From: a bacterium
Lineage (GTDB): Bacteria; Bacillota; Clostridia; Oscillospirales; Acutalibacteraceae
DNA: 9,186 nucleotides
Reading direction: 5' to 3'
Assembly (NCBI GenBank): GCA_020627425.1
Contig: JAHKXX010000321.1
Coordinates: forward strand, 1-9,186
This document shows, one piece after another, positions 6,751-9,186 of this stretch (the first letter of the stretch is position 1; each line of letters begins with the position of its first letter). Below the pieces are notes generated by a model, which saw nothing but the letters and a program-made list of their open reading frames with translations, was not told where the DNA came from and did no database searches. The translations under genes and the position numbers were made by a program.

Positions 6751-6790
6751 GCCGTACAGACCATATTTTTAGTCTGTACGGTATTTTTTT
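6751..6790 (+). terminator. Strong intrinsic terminator of the lipoprotein-AIM24 operon
   Basis: There is a perfect 10-bp stem, CCGTACAGAC (6752-6761) with GTCTGTACGG (6772-6781), around a 10-base loop. It is followed by TA and seven T (6784-6790). It lies 78 bases after the stop codon at 6673 and just before the thrH-type promoter, which insulates the two units. Confidence 0.9.
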
Positions 6791-6830
6791 GCAATTTTTA
6801 AAAAATTGTCTGTCATTTTCTGATAAGATA

Positions 6831-6839
6831 TGGTATAAT
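6831..6839 (+). promoter_or_regulatory. Extended -10 promoter for the ThrH-type gene
   Basis: TGG followed by consensus TATAAT (6834-6839) forms an extended -10. At 17 bases upstream there is only TGTCAT (6811-6816), a poor -35. Initiation near 6846 gives a leader of about 40 bases, with AAAGGAG (6872-6878) 8 bases before the ATG. Confidence 0.65.
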
Positions 6840-6886
6840 AGCACTGTGACACGAGTCGCAAATATTTATCAAAAGGAGCAGAAATA

Positions 6887-7489
6887 ATGGATATAGTTTG
6901 TTTGGATCTTGAGGGTGTGCTTGTACCCGAAATATGGATAGCATTTGCTGAGGCAAGCGGTATTCCGGAGCTGAAAAGGACTACCCGTGACGAGCCTGAC
7001 TACAGCAAGCTGATGAATTATCGACTTGATATACTCAGACAGCACGGCTTGGGATTAAAGGAGATACAGGACACTATAGCAAAGATAGATCCTCTACCGG
7101 GCGCAAAGGAATTTCTTGACGAATTAAGATCTTTGACTCAGGTTATTATTATAAGCGATACATTTACACAGTTTGCAAAGCCGCTTATGAAAAAGCTTGG
7201 CTGGCCGACAATTTTCTGTAATTCACTCGAGGTTGCCGACAGCGGAGAAATAACAGGCTTCAGAATGAGGATAGAGAACTCCAAGTACACTACTGTCAAG
7301 GCTCTTCAGTCTATCGGCTATGAAACCATAGCAAGCGGCGACAGCTATAACGACCTTGGTATGATAAAGGCAAGTAAAGCAGGCTTCCTCTTCAGAAGCA
7401 CCGACAAGATAAAAGAGGATAACCCCGAGCTTGAAGCTTTTGAAAGCTTTGACGAGCTGCTTGCAGCTATAAAGAAAAATCTCGGCTAA
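6887..7489 (+). CDS. thrH: ThrH-type phosphoserine phosphatase / homoserine phosphotransferase
   Basis: The protein has 200 residues and belongs to the HAD superfamily. The N-terminus LDLEGVLVPEIWIAFAE carries the nucleophile Asp7 and the Glu9 typical of this family in place of the usual DxD. Further marks are TTRDEPDY (32-39), motif II IISDT with Ser90, a basic residue near 133 and motif III GDSYND (151-156). ThrH, described in Pseudomonas, dephosphorylates phosphoserine in serine synthesis and can transfer its phosphate to homoserine. The length and layout agree with ThrH across the whole protein. The start is supported by AAAGGAG 8 bases upstream. It is monocistronic, between its own promoter and a terminator, and no other serine or threonine gene is in view. 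The phosphatase call is firm; whether phosphotransfer occurs in this organism cannot be seen. Confidence 0.9.
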   Translation: MDIVCLDLEGVLVPEIWIAFAEASGIPELKRTTRDEPDYSKLMNYRLDILRQHGLGLKEIQDTIAKIDPLPGAKEFLDELRSLTQVIIISDTFTQFAKPLMKKLGWPTIFCNSLEVADSGEITGFRMRIENSKYTTVKALQSIGYETIASGDSYNDLGMIKASKAGFLFRSTDKIKEDNPELEAFESFDELLAAIKKNLG

Positions 7490-7496
7490 AAAATTT

Positions 7497-7538
7497 AAGG
7501 TGTTGCACCCGAAGGAAACGGGCTGCAACACCTTTTTT
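7497..7538. terminator. Shared terminator between thrH and rpe
   Basis: AAGGTGTTGCA (7497-7507) pairs with TGCAACACCTT (7524-7534), with an inner CCCG/CGGG stem (7508-7511, 7519-7522), one bulged C (7523) and a 7-base loop. Six T follow on the plus strand. On the minus strand the hairpin is followed by AAATTTTTT, so it can also serve the convergent rpe gene, though less ideally. Confidence 0.92.
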
Positions 7539-7541
7539 GTT

Positions 7542-8195
7542 TTATTTTTTGTCGGAATCTTGCAGGAAGGCTATAGCCTTTGCGGGATCCTCAGCCTTGA
7601 ACACGCCTGTGCCCGATACACATATATCGACCCCGGCATCGGCTGCTGCGGATACTGTATTTTCTGAGATACCCCCGTCAACCTCTATCAGTACGTCAAG
7701 ACCACGCTTCTTGCATTCCTTTTTCAGTTCTACTACCTTCGGCATCATATCAGCCATAAACGACTGTCCGCCGAATCCCGGCTCTACAGTCATAACCAGT
7801 ACCATATATACCCTGTCAAGATAGGGGAAAGCAGCACTTGCAGGAGTTTTCGGCTTTATTACAATGCCGGGCTTTATACCCCTACTGTTTATTTTATCTA
7901 TTGTATCGTTAATGTCTGATTTTGCTTCCAGATGAAAGGTTATTATATCCGCGCCTGCATCTGCAAACGCGTCGATATAATCTATAGGATAGTCGATCAT
8001 AAGGTGTACGTCAAACGGAAGCTTTGTATACGGACGGGCAGCCTTGACTATTCCGGGACCAATGGTCAGATTGGGCACGAAATGACCGTCCATTACATCA
8101 AGATGTATCAGATCGGCTCCTGCCCTGTCGACGCGTTCTATTTCCTCCCCGATTTTTGCAAAATCACACGATAAAAGTGACGGTGCTACTTTCAT
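7542..8195 (-). CDS. rpe: Ribulose-phosphate 3-epimerase
   Basis: The protein has 217 residues, a full-length TIM barrel with the family signatures in order: APSLLSCDF (4-12), HLDVMDGHFVPNLTIGP (31-47, metal/catalytic His31 and Asp33), FDVHLMI (His64), MTVEPGFGGQSF (135-146) and IEVDGGI (second catalytic Asp173). It interconverts D-ribulose 5-phosphate and D-xylulose 5-phosphate in the cytoplasmic pentose phosphate pathway. Small departures are KPKTP where many members have NPxTP, and SGTGVF near the phosphate site where many have a GSAiF-like string. Both lie in loops, and the catalytic set is intact. The ribosome site AAAGGGAA (8210-8203) is 7 bases from the ATG. It lies 18 bases downstream of the P-type-ATPase-like gene on the same strand, so it is probably cotranscribed, and no promoter is visible in that gap. 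Confidence 0.96.
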   Translation of the reverse strand: MKVAPSLLSCDFAKIGEEIERVDRAGADLIHLDVMDGHFVPNLTIGPGIVKAARPYTKLPFDVHLMIDYPIDYIDAFADAGADIITFHLEAKSDINDTIDKINSRGIKPGIVIKPKTPASAAFPYLDRVYMVLVMTVEPGFGGQSFMADMMPKVVELKKECKKRGLDVLIEVDGGISENTVSAAADAGVDICVSGTGVFKAEDPAKAIAFLQDSDKK

Positions 8196-8213
8196 TATAT
8201 AATTCCCTTTCCT

Positions 8214-9186
8214 TTACTTTTTTATCATAGATACCGAGATCGTCGCAACAGCCCAGAACAGGATGTAGATAAGCATTTCTATACATCCCAGCTTTTCAAA
8301 GCCGGAGATAAACGATATTACCGTAACAAGAACAAATCCTATTACTATGGCTATATATTGCAGTATTTTAGACAGTGTTACGTTGGATTTTATTCTTATA
8401 CATCCCGAAACGGCTTTTGCAAAGGAATGCAGCCTTCCTCTTGTCACAAGGTATGCTCTTGAGCTGTCGTCGGTTTCTGACATTACCTTGTGGGCAACAT
8501 TTCCCAGTCCTGTAGGCAGGATCGTAATGCATCTGTGATAGAGGAAGAACTTTTCCGCAACGCTCTCCTTGGTTATGTTCGGGTCTACGGTACGTATTAT
8601 AAAGCTTACGCCGTTATCCTCAAGCGTTCTCAGCTCGTGAATTGTTTCTCTCCTTGGCTTATAGGATAGTATGAACATCGCTATAAGCTCGCCTGCAACG
8701 GAAATATAAGCAATACTGTGGTTATCCTTGGTATATCTCTCCTCGACGCTTTTGTCCGGTGCTTTGACATTGTGGGCAGCAAGCAGCTCGCGGTTACCTA
8801 TCAGTATTCTCTGACCCTGTACCCAGCCTACGAGACCTTTGTTGTCCTCGTATATCACGTTGTCGACCTTTGGCAGACTGTTTCTGCTGCACTGAACTAT
8901 ATTATCAAAAATACCGGACATGGTGCCGTTTACAGCATATGTAACTGCGGCGCCGCAGGATATAGCGTCGTTTATCTTGCTCTGCTTGAATGCCTTCATA
9001 CCGCTGAGTGTGACCGTACCCTTTGGATAAAGCTGAGAGTAGTCTATAATAACTGCGTTTGTGTCACAGAACTGTTTTACCGTTTCATAGCTTGTTACCA
9101 TAGCGCCGCTTCTCAGAGTGTTTCTGCTGAGTCTTAGCATAGGGATGTTTATTGCAAGAAGTGAAATAATAGGCGTTGTGATGCAG
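8214..9186 (-). CDS. P-type-ATPase-like membrane protein with degenerate catalytic motifs, 5'-truncated
   Basis: The frame is open to the right edge (the visible fragment starts ...TTPIISLLAINIP), so the N-terminal part lies outside. Numbering is from the Met at 9140. The order resembles the P-type ATPase core: end of helix M4, linker GAMVTSYETVKQF, a phosphorylation-like region, an N-domain-like KGLVGWVQGQRILIGN (101-116), a P-domain remnant, and two C-terminal membrane helices (about 258-281 and 284-304). The key motifs are altered. DKTGT is replaced by DYSQLYPKGT (Asp33 kept), the D-x-x-R region reads YKPRRE (160-165), the TGD site reads RTVDPN (183-188), and GDGxxND appears as PTGLGN (209-214). 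The stop lies 18 bases before rpe. Base use looks like that of its neighbours, with no frameshift, so it appears a maintained gene rather than a decaying one. It is probably not an ordinary ion pump; its role is unknown. Confidence 0.7.
   Translation of the reverse strand, partial: CITTPIISLLAINIPMLRLSRNTLRSGAMVTSYETVKQFCDTNAVIIDYSQLYPKGTVTLSGMKAFKQSKINDAISCGAAVTYAVNGTMSGIFDNIVQCSRNSLPKVDNVIYEDNKGLVGWVQGQRILIGNRELLAAHNVKAPDKSVEERYTKDNHSIAYISVAGELIAMFILSYKPRRETIHELRTLEDNGVSFIIRTVDPNITKESVAEKFFLYHRCITILPTGLGNVAHKVMSETDDSSRAYLVTRGRLHSFAKAVSGCIRIKSNVTLSKILQYIAIVIGFVLVTVISFISGFEKLGCIEMLIYILFWAVATISVSMIKK

Noticed and set aside
8718..9137. A 139-residue plus-strand open frame opposite the P-type-ATPase-like gene
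   Set aside because: The minus strand carries the coherent domain architecture; the plus frame has no ribosome site or recognisable motif.
1..9186. Mobile elements, CRISPR arrays or defence systems
   Set aside because: No transposase, integrase, terminal inverted repeats, spaced repeat array or nuclease motif was seen on either strand.

Overview
The window looks like chromosomal DNA from an anaerobic, low-to-mid GC Gram-positive bacterium of the Clostridia, most likely an Oscillospiraceae/Ruminococcus-type gut organism. This rests on strong AGGAGG-type ribosome sites, sigma-A-like promoters, Ser/Asp/Glu-rich lipoproteins and the protein families present. The genus is inferred; no rRNA or marker gene is in view. 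I see no tRNA, CRISPR array, insertion sequence or phage gene.

Layout: (1) Positions 1-1913 (+) hold the tail of a GldG-like ABC-transporter auxiliary protein followed by a membrane-anchored protein with two DUF4340-like units; this is the end of an ABC-2/gliding-type transporter operon. (2) A perfect bidirectional hairpin at 1967-2012 separates it from a convergent CNNM/CorC-type membrane protein with CBS domains (2011-3363, -). That gene has a clear sigma-A promoter about 230 bases upstream and a roughly 220-base leader rich in mutually exclusive pairings. (3) Diverging from it is a leaderless M14C-like zinc peptidase (3734-4639, +). (4) A separate promoter drives a tight operon of two small lipoproteins and an AIM24/TIGR00266-family protein (4717-6673, +), closed by a strong terminator at 6751-6790. 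(5) An extended -10 promoter precedes a single ThrH-type phosphoserine phosphatase/homoserine phosphotransferase gene (6887-7489, +). (6) A shared terminator separates this from a minus-strand pair that runs in from the right edge: a P-type-ATPase-like membrane protein with eroded catalytic motifs, then ribulose-phosphate 3-epimerase (rpe) 18 bases downstream.

Most genes are housekeeping or envelope-related. The envelope theme recurs: transporter accessory proteins, a peptidoglycan-peptide-type peptidase, lipoproteins and a CNNM protein. The most unusual items are the degenerate P-type ATPase linked to rpe, the switch-like leader of the CNNM gene, and the uncharacterised lipoprotein-lipoprotein-AIM24 operon. 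Every functional call is from reading motifs by eye; no database search was run.
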